From Rhizobium sp. NXC14 (GTDB taxonomy: Bacteria > Pseudomonadota > Alphaproteobacteria > Rhizobiales > Rhizobiaceae): a stretch of DNA of 64,000 nucleotides. The stretch covers positions 3,413,001 to 3,477,000 of the forward strand of contig NZ_CP021030.1 of assembly GCF_002117485.1 (NCBI RefSeq), written 5' to 3'. Both the position numbers and the translations under genes were made by a program. Numbering within the stretch: the first letter of the stretch is position 1; the number at the start of each line of letters is the position of its first letter. Positions 63,656-64,000 of the stretch are shown in pieces. The notes under the pieces are model-generated. The model made no database searches, was not told the DNA's origin, and worked only from the letters and a program-made list of their open reading frames with translations.

Positions 63656-63970
63656 TCAAATCCCGTCGACCACATTAAAACCCTCAAAAACCGGCGGACC
63701 CTTATACATCGCCTTGCGGTCTCCGGCATTGCGGTGCGCCGCGCGAAAATTCTCGGACTTCGTCCAGTTCTGAAAATCCTCTTCGCTCTTCCAGACCGTG
63801 TGCGAGGAATAGAGCGTATACTCCTCTTCTTCATTGACCTTGCCACGCAGCAGGCGGAATTCGACGAGGCCGGGCACCGCGGCCAGGCTGGAATCGCGAT
63901 TGCGCCAGACCGTCTCGAAATCGCCCTCGGTTCCGGTTACCACCTTGAAGCGATTCATTGCGATATACAT
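63656..63970 (-). CDS. IsdG/HmuQ-like antibiotic-biosynthesis-type monooxygenase
   Basis: A 104-residue ABM-domain protein: MYIAMNRFKVVTGTEGDFET at the start, LVEFRLLRGKVNEEEEYTLY, then VWKSEEDFQNWTKSENFRAA followed by His. The Asn near the start, the Trp and the late His are the residues that bind haem in IsdG-type degradation enzymes. The ATG at 63970 has GGAG upstream. Haem degradation is probable but not certain. Confidence 0.75.
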   Translation of the reverse strand: MYIAMNRFKVVTGTEGDFETVWRNRDSSLAAVPGLVEFRLLRGKVNEEEEYTLYSSHTVWKSEEDFQNWTKSENFRAAHRNAGDRKAMYKGPPVFEGFNVVDGI

Positions 63971-64000
63971 GAAGTCTCCTTACGCCTTCCTCTTGGCGGC

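Overview
The window is chromosomal DNA of a fast-growing rhizobium, most likely the Rhizobium leguminosarum / R. etli group. The evidence is gene content: the Pss-I exopolysaccharide (EPS) block with pssD/pssE, a Wzx flippase, two pyruvyltransferases, the PrsD-PrsE type I exporter, a PlyA-like lyase, a Rap-type adhesin, pssP-O-N-T, UDP-glucose dehydrogenase and a PssZ-like phosphatase. Names are given from family features and gene order read by eye; nothing was searched.

Positions 1-8.4 kb form an accessory island. After a small orphan gene (761-967) and an IS630-family element (1320-2363) comes a compact minus-strand cluster read from about 7.96 kb down to 2.36 kb: a methyltransferase, an XRE regulator, a large BTAD/TolB/TPR regulator, a 70-residue peptide, a YcaO protein, a TfuA protein and an 82-residue helical protein. 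TfuA-YcaO pairs install backbone thioamides in known systems. The peptide next to them is a candidate substrate, and the set looks like an uncharacterised modified-peptide system. The YcaO frame is separated from the peptide only by an in-frame TGA and has no normal start codon.

Positions 8.4-42.8 kb are the surface-polysaccharide region. The rightward part (10.2-24.9 kb) holds a GH10 xylanase (PssW-like, broken by an amber codon), decorating enzymes (acetyl- and pyruvyltransferases), a Wzx flippase, six or more glycosyltransferases with a tandem duplication and a gene remnant, a Wzy-like membrane protein, and the two-part transferase PssD-PssE. The leftward part (24.9-39.3 kb) holds an SGNH hydrolase, PrsE-PrsD, the secreted PlyA-like lyase, and the export/copolymerase set PssP-PssO-PssN-PssT. 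A Rap-type adhesin lies on the plus strand between them. A transglutaminase-like peptidase, UDP-glucose 6-dehydrogenase (precursor supply) and a PPP phosphatase follow.

Positions 43.5-64 kb are ordinary chromosome with some sugar-nucleotide genes: a hydrolase/dioxygenase pair, uracil-DNA glycosylase, phosphomannomutase plus GDP-mannose pyrophosphorylase, UDP-glucuronate 4-epimerase, a CecR-YbhGFSR type ABC exporter operon, a ThuB/ThuA-like pair, a TetR-SMR efflux pair, truncated haemoglobin, a DUF423 protein and an IsdG-like monooxygenase. Intergenic repeats include a 269-bp TA-flanked MITE with 32-bp inverted ends and two rhizobial-type palindromic repeats. No rRNA, tRNA or CRISPR array was found.
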